DNA from: JANJTY01 sp038257155
Lineage (GTDB): Bacteria; Pseudomonadota; Gammaproteobacteria; Xanthomonadales; Xanthomonadaceae
Assembly (NCBI GenBank): GCA_038257155.1
Contig: JBBSJP010000034.1
Span: forward strand, 1 to 50,850
DNA: 50,850 bases
Direction of reading: 5' to 3'
The position numbers were made by a program, and so were the translations under genes. The notes under the pieces were generated by a model that ran no database searches, had not been told where the DNA came from, and saw only the letters and a list, made by a program, of their open reading frames with translations. How positions within the stretch are numbered: position 1 is the stretch's first letter; each line of letters begins with the position of its first letter. Positions 7,733 to 15,886 of the stretch are shown here, piece after piece.

Positions 7733-7740
7733 CGTTACCA

Positions 7741-7760
7741 GGCCCCGCTACGGCGGGGCC
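7741..7760 (+). terminator. GC-rich hairpin, probable terminator
   Basis: GGCCCCGC and GCGGGGCC form a perfect 8-bp stem around a TACG tetraloop, a very stable UNCG-type loop in RNA. The following bases (GCTTCGTTC) are only weakly T-rich. It closes the cop operon and the orphan leader. Confidence 0.6.
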
Positions 7761-7861
7761 GCTTCGTTCAGTCGTTGCCAGTACTTCTGCAACCGCTCGA
7801 GCCACCGCGGCGTTCCGCATTGATGCACGGCGGCTTCGAACGTTCGTAATCGCAGCAGCGG

Positions 7862-9241
7862 TCAGCGCGATTCTTCCTCGGCCAGCGTTGGCGTCACTCG
7901 CCAGACCGTCCTGCCGACGTCATCGGCCACCAGCAGCGCACCGTCGGCGGCGACCGCCAATCCCACTGGCCGCCCCAGCGCCTCACCATCGGGGTGCAGG
8001 AAGCCGGTCAGCACGTCCTCCGGCAGACCGACAGGACGACCCTCGGTAAACGGAACGAACACAACGCGGTATCCGCTCGGTGGCCGCCGATTCCATGACC
8101 CGCGTTGGGCGACAAAGGCGCCACCGTGGTAGCAGGCCGGAAATGAGTCGTGGCGGTAGAAAACCAGCCCCAGGCTGGCCGTGTGCGGGCCCAGCGCATA
8201 GTCCGGAACCACGGCCGTTGCAACGAGGTCCGGGCGCTGCGGCTCGACCCGTTCGTCGATGTTCTGACCGAAGTAGCTGTACGGCCACCCGTAGAACTGG
8301 CCGTCGCTGATCGGCGTCATGTAGTCGGGCACCAGGTCGCTGCCGAGCTGATCACGCTCATTGACGGTGACCCAGAGCGCGCCGGTGACGGGTTCGAAGT
8401 CGAGCCCGTTGGGATTGCGAAGACCTGACGCGAACAGGCGGAACTGCCCGCTTGAAAGGTCGAGCACATGGACAGCGGCACGTCCGATTTCCTGGTCCAT
8501 GCCGTACTCGGCAATATTGCTGTTCGAGCCGACGGTGACAAACAAGCGCTGTCCCGACGGGTCCACGACGATGTTGCGGGTCCAGTGCCGGTTGATCGTT
8601 CCGGCTGGCAGTGTCACCACGTGCTCGGGTGCGGCTTGGATCGCCGTCATGCCGTTGCGGTATGGAAATTTTACAACTGCATCGGTATTGGCGACATAGA
8701 AGCGATCACCAACCAGTGCCATCCCGAACGGGGAGTGCAGGTTCTCCAGGAAGTCGCTTCGCACGTCTGCGATACCGTCCGCGTCGGTGTCGCGTAGCAG
8801 CGTGATGCGATCCGCACTCGGGCCGGGGTTGCTCGTGATTTTCTTCAAGAGCGCGAAGGCCATGCCCTTGAGCCCGGGCAGACCGGACTTCGCCGGTGCC
8901 TTCGCCTCGGCTACGAGAACGTCCCCATTCGGGAGGACGTAGAGCCATCGTGGGTTGTCGAGCCCCCTGGCAAAGGCCTGAACCTGCAGTCCCGTTGCCG
9001 CTACCGGGGTACTTCCAGCAGGCCAGCCTGCCGCCGGTGCGATGTCGAAGGCGGGAATCAGGCTCCGGGCTGGCGGTGGCAGGACTGGATCGGTCCCGCT
9101 GCCCTGCCTGACCGCGTACCTGGCGTGCCCGAAACAGCCACTCGCCAGCAGGACAATTCCCATTACCCCGACACATCGAAGGCAATCGGTAAGTGACACG
9201 CCACGCCTGCGCAAGCGACCAGTAGCGTACAAATTCACCAT
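7862..9241 (-). CDS. PQQ-dependent sugar (sorbosone) dehydrogenase-like lipoprotein
   Basis: A 459-residue six-bladed beta-propeller of the soluble glucose/sorbosone dehydrogenase type. Signature segments are GLDNPRWLYVLPNGDVLVAEA, TLLRDTDADGIADV, HSPFGMAL, FASGLRNPNGLDFEP, ALWVTVNERD, and the C-terminal RGSWNRRPPSGY. These proteins oxidise sugars or other alcohols/aldehydes in the periplasm using PQQ. The N-terminus has a hydrophobic stretch ending LLASGC, which fits a lipoprotein signal. The frame is open upstream to 9550, but sequence before 9241 lacks similarity; I prefer ATG 9241, with a GTG near 9200 as an alternative. The substrate is unknown. Neighbours give no operon; a divergent FAD oxidoreductase begins 507 bases upstream. 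Confidence 0.82.
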   Translation of the reverse strand: MVNLYATGRLRRRGVSLTDCLRCVGVMGIVLLASGCFGHARYAVRQGSGTDPVLPPPARSLIPAFDIAPAAGWPAGSTPVAATGLQVQAFARGLDNPRWLYVLPNGDVLVAEAKAPAKSGLPGLKGMAFALLKKITSNPGPSADRITLLRDTDADGIADVRSDFLENLHSPFGMALVGDRFYVANTDAVVKFPYRNGMTAIQAAPEHVVTLPAGTINRHWTRNIVVDPSGQRLFVTVGSNSNIAEYGMDQEIGRAAVHVLDLSSGQFRLFASGLRNPNGLDFEPVTGALWVTVNERDQLGSDLVPDYMTPISDGQFYGWPYSYFGQNIDERVEPQRPDLVATAVVPDYALGPHTASLGLVFYRHDSFPACYHGGAFVAQRGSWNRRPPSGYRVVFVPFTEGRPVGLPEDVLTGFLHPDGEALGRPVGLAVAADGALLVADDVGRTVWRVTPTLAEEESR

Positions 9242-9748
9242 CCAAGGTATTTGGTCCGCTCTTGCGGTGAGCGAATGTTGACGCCTGACTTCCATTGAGT
9301 CTGACTTCATTGAAAAGCACCTCCGGTCCGAGCTCATCAAGCTGATCGCTCGATTCACACTCAATCCGAATCCAAGCCTAAAGGGGTTCGCGTGAAGGAA
9401 CTGCCTGCTGCAACCGGTTCTACCACGTCCTTGAACATCCATAGGTTCAGTACACCTACTCACCCCCGGCCCTGCTGCTTCCTCGTCGCTTTTGCTTCCG
9501 CTACAGCGCAAGTGCTTCTTTTCAAACAGCGATAATGTTTCTGCAATCAATCAATCCGCCCGCGACATTTGCGTCTATCGGTACAGTCACCACGGCATCG
9601 CGCGTGGTTCGCACCAAGCAGCCTCTGGACTTCCCGGGGCGGCTCAGGGCAACGTATTAATCATCTTCACACTGCCTGGGCGTACAGCTAGGGATATTCG
9701 GCGCAACCGTCGGAACGAGCCCTATCGGATGTTGCAGGTGATTGACCA
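9242..9748. other. Divergent intergenic region, no clear gene
   Basis: These 507 bases separate the sorbosone-dehydrogenase-like gene from the FAD oxidoreductase. The sequence is less GC-rich than the flanking genes. It must hold both promoters, but I see no convincing -35/-10 pair or dyad. Confidence 0.4.
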
Positions 9749-11542
9749 ATGTCCAACCAAGACGTCATGCACAGAAGAGTAGCTGTCTATGGTGCCGGTA
9801 TCGCCGGCCTGACCGCTGCACACGAACTGGCCCGCCGCGGCTGGACCGTGCGCGTTCTCGAAGCCAATGCGGAGCCCGGCGGCTTCTTCCGCAGTGCGCG
9901 CCTTGACGCCGACGGCGGTACGCCTTCGGAATATTCGTGGCATGGAATAGGCCCGTGGTACCACAACGTGTTCGACGTAATGAAGCAAATTCCGTTCGAT
10001 GAGGGCGGCAGCGTTTACGAACGTGCGCTGTCGCGGCCGATCGACTTCGGCGTTGCGCCCGACAAAGGAGAGGCGCAGTTCGACGATACGGGTGTGTTTC
10101 CCGACGTGGGGCGAATGTTCGGAATGACGCGCCTCGACGTGATTCGCTGGGCGTGGCTGATGCTGAAGACTTGGACCGCAAACGAGCGTAGCGAGCGCGC
10201 CTACTCCCGGCAGAATGCGGCCGAGCAATGGGGGCGCGTGTTGTCGCCCGCCGCGGCCGCCACCTGGGCGGCGTGCTTCGGGCCCTGGGTGGGTTCGGAC
10301 TGGACGCGCGTCTCGTTGCACCAGGCCGGGCTATTCTTCCGCCGGCAGCTGGTGACGTGCCCAGCCCATGCGCACAGGGCGGACGAAGACGGACCGGCGT
10401 GGTCACACGGCGCACGTTCGGGCTGGCTGCTGCTGCGCGGCCCGAGCAGCGAGTTCTGGTTTGAGCGTTGGGTGCGCTATCTGAAGCGGAAAGGCGTGAC
10501 TTTCCAGTTCGACTGTAGCCTTCACCGCCTGGAGCTGCAGGACGGACGCATAAAGTACGCACAGCTCGATGATGGGCGGCGCATAGAGGCCGACGCACAC
10601 GTCCTGGCGATAGACCCGTTCGCCGCGACCGAAATACTGGCGCGAACTCCTTTGCTGGCGCGACTGGAACCCCTGCGAAACTTCGGACCATTGACCGACG
10701 AGGGGCCACATACGCAGGTGGCGTTTCGTATCGAATTCGGCGAACGTATCCACTGGCCACGGCCACGCTGTGCGATTGTGGTCGCCGATTCGGAGTTCAA
10801 CATCACCCTGTTTGCGCAGGAACAGGCGTGGCCTCCAGAGGTTCCGCTGGGCGATGGAGTGGCATCGCTGTGGACCGCCACCGCCTGCGTGTCCAGCGTG
10901 CCTGGGCAGGTCCATGGACTGCCCGTGGAACGCTGCACCAAGCAGCAATTCATAGACGAGGTGAAAGCGCAGCTGCTGCGTTGCGAATCACTCGATGCGC
11001 TGGTACGAAGTGCGAACGGCGGGCGCGCGCTGGCGTCCTTTCCAATCCAGCGTATCGCGGTGTGGCACGAATGGACGTTCTCACCTGACGGTATCCGGCA
11101 CCGCCAGCCCAAGTGGGTAAACACCACGCGCACTCAGCGGTGGCTGCCGTCGCAGCGTACCTCCGTGCCGAACCTTGCACTAGCCGGCGCACACACCCGC
11201 ACTGATGCCGACGTATGGAGTATCGAGGCGGCGGTGGAGAGCGGACGACGTGCTGCGCGGCTGTTCGAGCCCACCGTGCCCGTGCTGCCGCAATATCGGC
11301 CCCGGCTCTTGCGCATCATGGGGCGCATGGACGACGTGCTATACCGCCACGGCGCCCCTCACGTCTTGCAGGTGCTGGCTGTGACCGGAGCTGTCGTAGT
11401 TGTTGCGTCGATCGCGCTCGCTTGTCGGCGCAGAAAGAAGCCTCTGTCGACATGGCCAAACGAACAAACGAACAAGCGAACGAAATCGTCGTTAATGTCA
11501 GTCAACGAGATAACGCCACCGGTGTTGCTCACCACCGGGTGA
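9749..11542 (+). CDS. FAD-dependent oxidoreductase, amine oxidase/phytoene desaturase type
   Basis: A 597-residue flavoprotein. The N-terminal dinucleotide-binding fold reads VAVYGAGIAGLTAAHELAR and ends with an acidic VRVLEAN, followed by PGGFFRS, as in amine oxidases, phytoene desaturases and HpnE-like enzymes. A second FAD-contact region appears around RIEADAHVLAIDPFAAT (about residue 290), and the C-terminal AGAHTRTDADVWSIEAAVESGRRAA is the typical closing FAD motif. After it comes one hydrophobic helix (about residues 545-568) and a basic tail CRRRKK, so the enzyme is probably anchored to the membrane by its C-terminus. The Shine-Dalgarno AGGTGA supports the start. The substrate is unknown; carotenoid or hopanoid-like lipids are possible. 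Confidence 0.78.
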   Translation: MSNQDVMHRRVAVYGAGIAGLTAAHELARRGWTVRVLEANAEPGGFFRSARLDADGGTPSEYSWHGIGPWYHNVFDVMKQIPFDEGGSVYERALSRPIDFGVAPDKGEAQFDDTGVFPDVGRMFGMTRLDVIRWAWLMLKTWTANERSERAYSRQNAAEQWGRVLSPAAAATWAACFGPWVGSDWTRVSLHQAGLFFRRQLVTCPAHAHRADEDGPAWSHGARSGWLLLRGPSSEFWFERWVRYLKRKGVTFQFDCSLHRLELQDGRIKYAQLDDGRRIEADAHVLAIDPFAATEILARTPLLARLEPLRNFGPLTDEGPHTQVAFRIEFGERIHWPRPRCAIVVADSEFNITLFAQEQAWPPEVPLGDGVASLWTATACVSSVPGQVHGLPVERCTKQQFIDEVKAQLLRCESLDALVRSANGGRALASFPIQRIAVWHEWTFSPDGIRHRQPKWVNTTRTQRWLPSQRTSVPNLALAGAHTRTDADVWSIEAAVESGRRAARLFEPTVPVLPQYRPRLLRIMGRMDDVLYRHGAPHVLQVLAVTGAVVVVASIALACRRRKKPLSTWPNEQTNKRTKSSLMSVNEITPPVLLTTG

Positions 11543-11698
11543 GCGGGCCTTTGAGTCCCTAGTTTCGCTGCGACTGAAGGCTGAGGAGCCTCTCCAAGCA
11601 CACTGACGTAGCTCGCCCGCCCAAGGCCAATGCTTCCAGCTGGGGCATACCGCCTTGAGCAAGCGTGGAGCGCGCTGGACGTTGGCGTTCAGGACGAT
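11543..11698. other. Short convergent intergenic
   Basis: This lies between the FAD oxidoreductase end and the NTF2-like gene on the other strand. No strong terminator hairpin was found. Confidence 0.3.
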
Positions 11699-12187
11699 TC
11701 AGTCCTTCTTTGGCGGGCGGGGCGTCCGCGATGAGCTGTGCGTGGAAACGATCCTCCATTGCCCGTCGATCTTCTTGAGAGCGGTGGATGCCACGCCCTG
11801 TCGTTCGATCGGCTCGGGCTTGTCCTTGAGCAAGATCGTGTAACGGTAGGTTTCCGTCGCCAAGGCGATAGGCCCTTCCATGCGTACGTCGACCGCGTAA
11901 TCGGAAAACTGGAAAGCCTTGAAGTGGCCGAGTTCCGGACCGATGTGATCGTCGCGGTAGTCGGCATAGTCCCCCTCGACCTTGCCGGACTCGATCACCT
12001 GGTTTTCCGGGGCGAACAACTTCTCGACCCCTGTCAGGTCAAGACGCTCAAGCGCCGACTTGTAGGAACGCAGCACGGATATCACTGCGGTCGCGTCGGC
12101 CCCGTCGGCCCCGTCGGCAGATTGTGCCTGTAGCGGAGCGGCGGTGAACAACAGCAGAAAGGCTAAGGGCGCTAGATAGGTGCGCAT
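11699..12187 (-). CDS. Secreted NTF2-like (SnoaL/DUF4440) protein, second copy
   Basis: A 162-residue protein with a signal peptide ending at LQAQS, then one NTF2-like domain: VISVLRSYKSALERLDLTGVEKLF, a central GHFKAFQFSDYAVDV, and a C-terminal strand WRIVSTHSSSRTPRPPKKD. It shares its plan with the protein at 7105-7626 at the end of the cop operon, including the short basic tail, but overall identity is low. The open frame extends upstream to 12244; ATG 12187 gives a correct signal peptide. It stands alone between a flavoprotein gene and an IS relic. Function unknown. Confidence 0.72.
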   Translation of the reverse strand: MRTYLAPLAFLLLFTAAPLQAQSADGADGADATAVISVLRSYKSALERLDLTGVEKLFAPENQVIESGKVEGDYADYRDDHIGPELGHFKAFQFSDYAVDVRMEGPIALATETYRYTILLKDKPEPIERQGVASTALKKIDGQWRIVSTHSSSRTPRPPKKD

Positions 12188-12513
12188 GGCAAGGCTCGAA
12201 TCGGAGTGGACGATCAAAGTAACCGAGGCCCGCGACGGCCGCAACGAGTCCGCTGCTGCGCATGATTAGTTAGCGTGCCTAGTCTTGTGACGCTGGTGGC
12301 CATCGATACGAGAGCACTGTAGCGATGCTTGGATCGGCTTTTCGCCCAGGAAGGCGGTCCAGTGGGACCCAGGACATCCCGGAGTATTATTTCGACGAGC
12401 GGGGGCCTGTATCCCTCATAAGCCGCTGTCGGGCTGTCGCTATAGCTCGCAGACCGTCCACCTACCATGCGAGCCGGCAGCTCCCGCTCCGCCGGTGCCA
12501 GCACGTCGCCGCA
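12188..12513. other. Intergenic before IS relic
   Basis: No supported gene is seen. The stretch may contain the missing end of the IS3-type element whose relic begins at about 12514; terminal inverted repeats were not found by eye. Confidence 0.3.
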
Positions 12514-12880
12514 TGCAACGAATCGGCACGCCATCAGGAGCATCTCGGGGTGCGCGAGCGCAGGTCGCTGGCGCTCGCGCAGATGAGCCCCAGCTCCTTT
12601 CGATACGCGCGGCGTCCCGATGGCAACGTAGAGCTCCGCAAGCAGATCCAGGCGCTGGCGAACCGGCACAAGCGCTACGGCGTCGGGATGATCCAAGCGC
12701 GTTTAACGGCTGGCCGTGCCAGGAGGCAAAGCTTCAGGTGTGGCGCCGAAAGCGCAAGAATGTCCCACTGGGCGAGCGGCAGCCGCTGCTGCGGCCGACG
12801 GCAGCCAACCAAGTGGGTCGGTCGACTTCGTATTCGTCCGCACCGCAGCGGATCGGCAGGTCCGCGCAGGGCGGCAATCG
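12514..12880 (+). pseudogene. IS3-family transposase (orfB) relic
   Basis: Three frames in succession carry pieces of an IS3-type OrfB. Frame from about 12514: ALAQMSPSSFRYARRPDGN, KRYGVGMIQARL. After a frameshift near 12700: KLQVWRRKRKNVPLGERQ and LLRPTAANQV. After a second shift near 12815: VDFVFVRTAADR, which corresponds to the segment around the first catalytic Asp. The remainder, including the DDE acidic residues further on, is missing. It is therefore an inactive remnant cut by deletion next to the mer module, showing past transposition. Confidence 0.72.
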
Positions 12881-12882
12881 TC

Positions 12883-13122
12883 TCAGGGTTTGGAATGCCG
12901 GCTGCTACGCAGGTACTTGATCAGTGCCAAAACAGCCAGCACCAGGAAAATGATGAGCAGCACGCCCAGCAGAATGCATCCGGCCATCATCCAGCCGCCC
13001 ATCATGCCTCCACTCATCATGCCTTCGCTCATCATCCCTGGGCCGGGACCTTGGCTGGCATGCGCAGTACTGGAAAGCGGGGCCCACCACGCCAGCAACA
13101 ACAAGGCATTTAGCACTTTCAT
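12883..13122 (-). CDS. Small Met-rich membrane protein
   Basis: A 79-residue protein: signal peptide (to about residue 22), a Gly/Met-rich segment with MMSEGMMSGGMMGGWMM (about residues 31-47), then a long hydrophobic helix (CILLGVLLIIFLVLAVLALI) and a basic tail. The Met clusters suggest Cu(I) or Ag(I) binding at the periplasmic face. The frame begins at 13137, but the Shine-Dalgarno GGAG is 9 nt before the ATG at 13122, so the shorter start is preferred. It lies 85 nt downstream of merR and on the same strand. No family name is known to me. Confidence 0.68.
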   Translation of the reverse strand: MKVLNALLLLAWWAPLSSTAHASQGPGPGMMSEGMMSGGMMGGWMMAGCILLGVLLIIFLVLAVLALIKYLRSSRHSKP

Positions 13123-13207
13123 CTTCTTGTTCTCCATTTGTGGAAGTAGTCGTTGTTGGTCAGCTGACCGCGCCCAACGTGATCCTGAAGCGAGGTCAGC
13201 CGTCGCG

Positions 13208-13606
13208 TCAGTACAGCGCAGCGATCAGTGGACAGGACGCCTCCCCTCGATGTTCGTGGCATTCCTTGACCAGGCTGGAGAGTGCCGACTCCATCCGCCT
13301 GAGGTCCTTGAGGCGGGTTCGTACATCGGCAAGGCGCAGCTCGGCCAGTTCAGAGGCTTCACTGCAATGGGTGCCGTCGGCGAGTTTCAGCAGCTGTGCG
13401 ACTTCGTCCAGGGTAAACCCGAGCCGCTGCGCAGACTTCACGAACTTCACCCGCGCCACGTCAGCAGCGCCGTAGCGGCGGATGCCCCCTGGCGGCTTTT
13501 CCGGTTCTACCAGCAGCCCTTTGCGCTGGTAGAACCGGAGCGTTTCGACAGTGACACCTGCGGCCTCCGCAAAGGCGCCGATGGCCAGGTTTGCTGCACG
13601 CGGCAT
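13208..13606 (-). CDS. merR: Mercuric resistance regulator MerR
   Basis: A 132-residue MerR. The DNA-binding region includes VTVETLRFYQRKGLL and GGIRRYGAADVARVKFV. The three Hg(II)-binding cysteines of true MerR are present: THCSEASEL at the start of the dimer helix, KECHEHRG, and ASCPLIAAL. It represses mer without mercury and activates by DNA distortion when Hg(II) binds. It diverges from merT, and the shared region holds a textbook mer operator-promoter. Size and cysteine spacing fit the Tn21/Tn501 family. Confidence 0.93.
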   Translation of the reverse strand: MPRAANLAIGAFAEAAGVTVETLRFYQRKGLLVEPEKPPGGIRRYGAADVARVKFVKSAQRLGFTLDEVAQLLKLADGTHCSEASELAELRLADVRTRLKDLRRMESALSSLVKECHEHRGEASCPLIAALY

Positions 13607-13611
13607 TGGGG

Positions 13612-13642
13612 TTGACTCCGTACTTGACTACGGAGATACAGT
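13612..13642 (+). promoter_or_regulatory. mer promoter/operator
   Basis: TTGACT (13612-13617) and TACAGT (13637-13642) are separated by 19 bp. A perfect dyad CTCCGTA/TACGGAG (13616-13622 and 13629-13635) fills the spacer. This is the standard MerR-controlled promoter of merTPA. Confidence 0.92.
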
Positions 13643-13677
13643 AGCTCACCTGGCCGATATCGGGAACAAGAGCACCC

Positions 13678-14028
13678 GTGGACGAATTCCCCAAGAGTCG
13701 GGCCGCGCTGGCCGCCGGCGGCATGGCGGCCGTCCTCGCGTCCGCATGCTGCCTTGGACCGCTGGTGCTGGTCACACTCGGGTTCAGTGGGGCATGGATC
13801 GGCAACCTGTCGGCCCTGGATCCCTACCGCCCGTTTTTCATCGGCGCGGCGCTGATCGCGCTGTGGTTCGCGTGGCGAGGCATTTTTCGGCCGGAGTCGG
13901 AGTGCCCACCGGGAGTGGTCTGCGCCGTGCCTTCGGCCAGGAGGGCCTACAGGATCCTCTTTTGGGTCGTGGGCGCTTTGGTACTGGTCGCGCTGACGTT
14001 TCCCTATGTGGCACCGCTGTTCTATTGA
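13678..14028 (+). CDS. merT: Mercuric ion transporter MerT
   Basis: A 116-residue inner-membrane protein with three hydrophobic helices. The first helix holds the ACCLGPLVL cysteine pair and the cytoplasmic loop holds ECPPGVVC, the two Cys pairs through which MerT passes Hg(II) from MerP to MerA. Translation starts at a GTG at 13678, about 29 nt after the expected transcription start. It is the first gene of merTPA. Length matches the family (about 116 residues). Confidence 0.93.
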   Translation: MDEFPKSRAALAAGGMAAVLASACCLGPLVLVTLGFSGAWIGNLSALDPYRPFFIGAALIALWFAWRGIFRPESECPPGVVCAVPSARRAYRILFWVVGALVLVALTFPYVAPLFY

Positions 14029-14056
14029 ACACCACCTGTTGAACCCGGAGAGTCTC

Positions 14057-14335
14057 ATGAAAAGGTTTGCCATCCTCATCGCCTTGGCGGCCGCTGTGGC
14101 CGCGCCCGCGTGGGCCGCGACCCGAACCGTAACCCTGTCGGTGCCCGGCATGACCTGTGCCACCTGTCCGCTCACCGTTAAAACGGCGCTCGGCAAGGTG
14201 GAGGGTGTGCTTGAGGCAAAGGTCACCTGGGAGCCCAAGGAAGCGGTGGTGACCTATGACGACACCAGAACCGATATCGCTGCCTTGACCGAGGCAACCC
14301 GCAAGGTCGGCTATCCCTCCGTCGTCAAGCCGTGA
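14057..14335 (+). CDS. merP: Periplasmic mercury-binding protein MerP
   Basis: A 92-residue protein with a signal peptide ending AWAA, and one heavy-metal-associated domain with GMTCATC (the Hg-binding Cys pair), then ALGKVEGV and VTYDD as in MerP. It captures Hg(II) in the periplasm and hands it to MerT. The start at 14057 follows the Shine-Dalgarno CGGAGAG. It sits 28 nt after merT and 41 nt before merA. Confidence 0.95.
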   Translation: MKRFAILIALAAAVAAPAWAATRTVTLSVPGMTCATCPLTVKTALGKVEGVLEAKVTWEPKEAVVTYDDTRTDIAALTEATRKVGYPSVVKP

Positions 14336-14376
14336 GACGGCACGTGGATGAACCGATCAGGGTGTGAGGCGGCAGC

Positions 14377-15810
14377 ATGACTTGCGAAATATCCGTGGAC
14401 CCTGTCGAGAAAGCCCCGCTGCGCGTGGCGATCATCGGCAGTGGCGGTGCCGCAGTGGCGGCGGCACTGAAGGCCGTGGAGCAGGGTGCGCAGGTTACGC
14501 TGGTCGAGCGCGGCCTCCTTGGCGGCACGTGCGTGAACATCGGCTGCGTGCCCTCCAAGATCATGATCCGTGCCGCTCATGTGGCCCATCTGCGCCGCTC
14601 CAGTCCGTTCGACGACGGTATCGCAGCTTCTCAGCCGACGGTCCGAACAGAACGGCTGCTGGCCCAGCAGCAGGCGCGCGTGGATGAACTGCGTCGCGCA
14701 AAGTATGAAGACATCCTGGAAAACAACCCTGCGATCACGGTGTTGAGGGGTGCGGCAAGGTTCCAGGACGCTCATCGCCTGAGGGTGAGCCTGCTCGACG
14801 GCAGCGAGCGCTCGTTGGCCTTCGACCGCTGCCTGATTGCCACCGGTGCCGATGCGGCGGTGCCGCCGATTTCCGGCCTGGTCGATACGCCGTACTGGAC
14901 CTCCACCGAGGCTTTGGCTAGCGGGATCCTGCCAGCCCGGCTCGCGGTCATCGGCTCGTCGGTGGTGGCGGTGGAACTGGCCCAGGCGTTCGCCCGGCTG
15001 GGGAGCCAGGTCACGATCCTGGCTCGCAACACCCTGTTCTCCCGGGACGATCCGGCAATCGGCGCGGCGCTCACTGCGGCCTTTCGCACCGAAGGCATCG
15101 AAGTGCTGGAACACATGCGGGTCCAACATGTTTCCCATGCGGACGGGGAATTCCTCTTGACCACCGCGCACGGAGAGGTACGCGCCGACCAGCTGCTGGT
15201 GGCGACCGGACGAGCGCCCAACACCCGCGAGCTGTACCTGCAGGCGGCGGGCGTGGAGGTCGATGCGCGCGGCGCCATCATCATCGATGCTGGCATGCGG
15301 ACCAGCGCAACGCATATCTACGCCGCTGGCGATTGCACCGATCAACCGCAGTTCGTCTACGTGGCCGCGGCCGCAGGCACCCGTGCGGCACTCAACATGA
15401 CCGGTAGCGACGTGGCGCTTGACCTGTCCACCATGCCGGCGGTCGTGTTCACCGATCCGCAGGTCGCCACCGTTGGTTTGAACGAACAACAAGCGCAGCG
15501 AGATGGACTCGAGACCGAAAGCCGGACCCTTGGCCTGGCCCACGTGCCCCGGGCGCTCGTGAACTTCGACGTGCGCGGCTTTATCAAGGTGGTGGCAGAA
15601 GCGGGAAGCGGGCGGCTGTTGGGTGTCCAGGCCGTGGCACCCGAGGCTGGAGAATTGATCCAGACCGCCGCGATCGCATTGCGGGCGGGCATGACCGTGC
15701 ACGATCTGGCCGATCAACTGTTCCCGTATCTGACGATGGTGGAGGGCCTGAAGCTTGCGGCGCAGACATTCACCAAGGATGTCACGCAGCTGTCGTGCTG
15801 CGCCGGCTGA
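14377..15810 (+). CDS. merA: Mercuric reductase MerA
   Basis: A 477-residue flavoprotein disulfide reductase that reduces Hg(II) to Hg(0) with NADPH. It lacks the N-terminal NmerA metal-binding domain, so the core begins almost at once with VAIIGSGGAAVAAALKA. The redox site is GGTCVNIGCVPSK. The NADPH fold follows LAVIGSSVVAVELAQAFARL, the FAD motif TSATHIYAAGDCT, and the substrate Cys pair closes the protein as SCCAG. All catalytic elements of MerA are therefore present. It is the third mer gene, followed 76 nt later by a related flavoprotein. Confidence 0.95.
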   Translation: MTCEISVDPVEKAPLRVAIIGSGGAAVAAALKAVEQGAQVTLVERGLLGGTCVNIGCVPSKIMIRAAHVAHLRRSSPFDDGIAASQPTVRTERLLAQQQARVDELRRAKYEDILENNPAITVLRGAARFQDAHRLRVSLLDGSERSLAFDRCLIATGADAAVPPISGLVDTPYWTSTEALASGILPARLAVIGSSVVAVELAQAFARLGSQVTILARNTLFSRDDPAIGAALTAAFRTEGIEVLEHMRVQHVSHADGEFLLTTAHGEVRADQLLVATGRAPNTRELYLQAAGVEVDARGAIIIDAGMRTSATHIYAAGDCTDQPQFVYVAAAAGTRAALNMTGSDVALDLSTMPAVVFTDPQVATVGLNEQQAQRDGLETESRTLGLAHVPRALVNFDVRGFIKVVAEAGSGRLLGVQAVAPEAGELIQTAAIALRAGMTVHDLADQLFPYLTMVEGLKLAAQTFTKDVTQLSCCAG

Positions 15811-15886
15811 TGGCTGGCTCGGCCAGCAAACAATCACTGCCGCGCCGTCACCAGCAAACGATCCACAAGCATCTTGGAGAGCCGTC

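Noticed and set aside
9242..9550. Upstream extension of the sorbosone-dehydrogenase-like frame
   Set aside because: No similarity, and the signal peptide would be internal.
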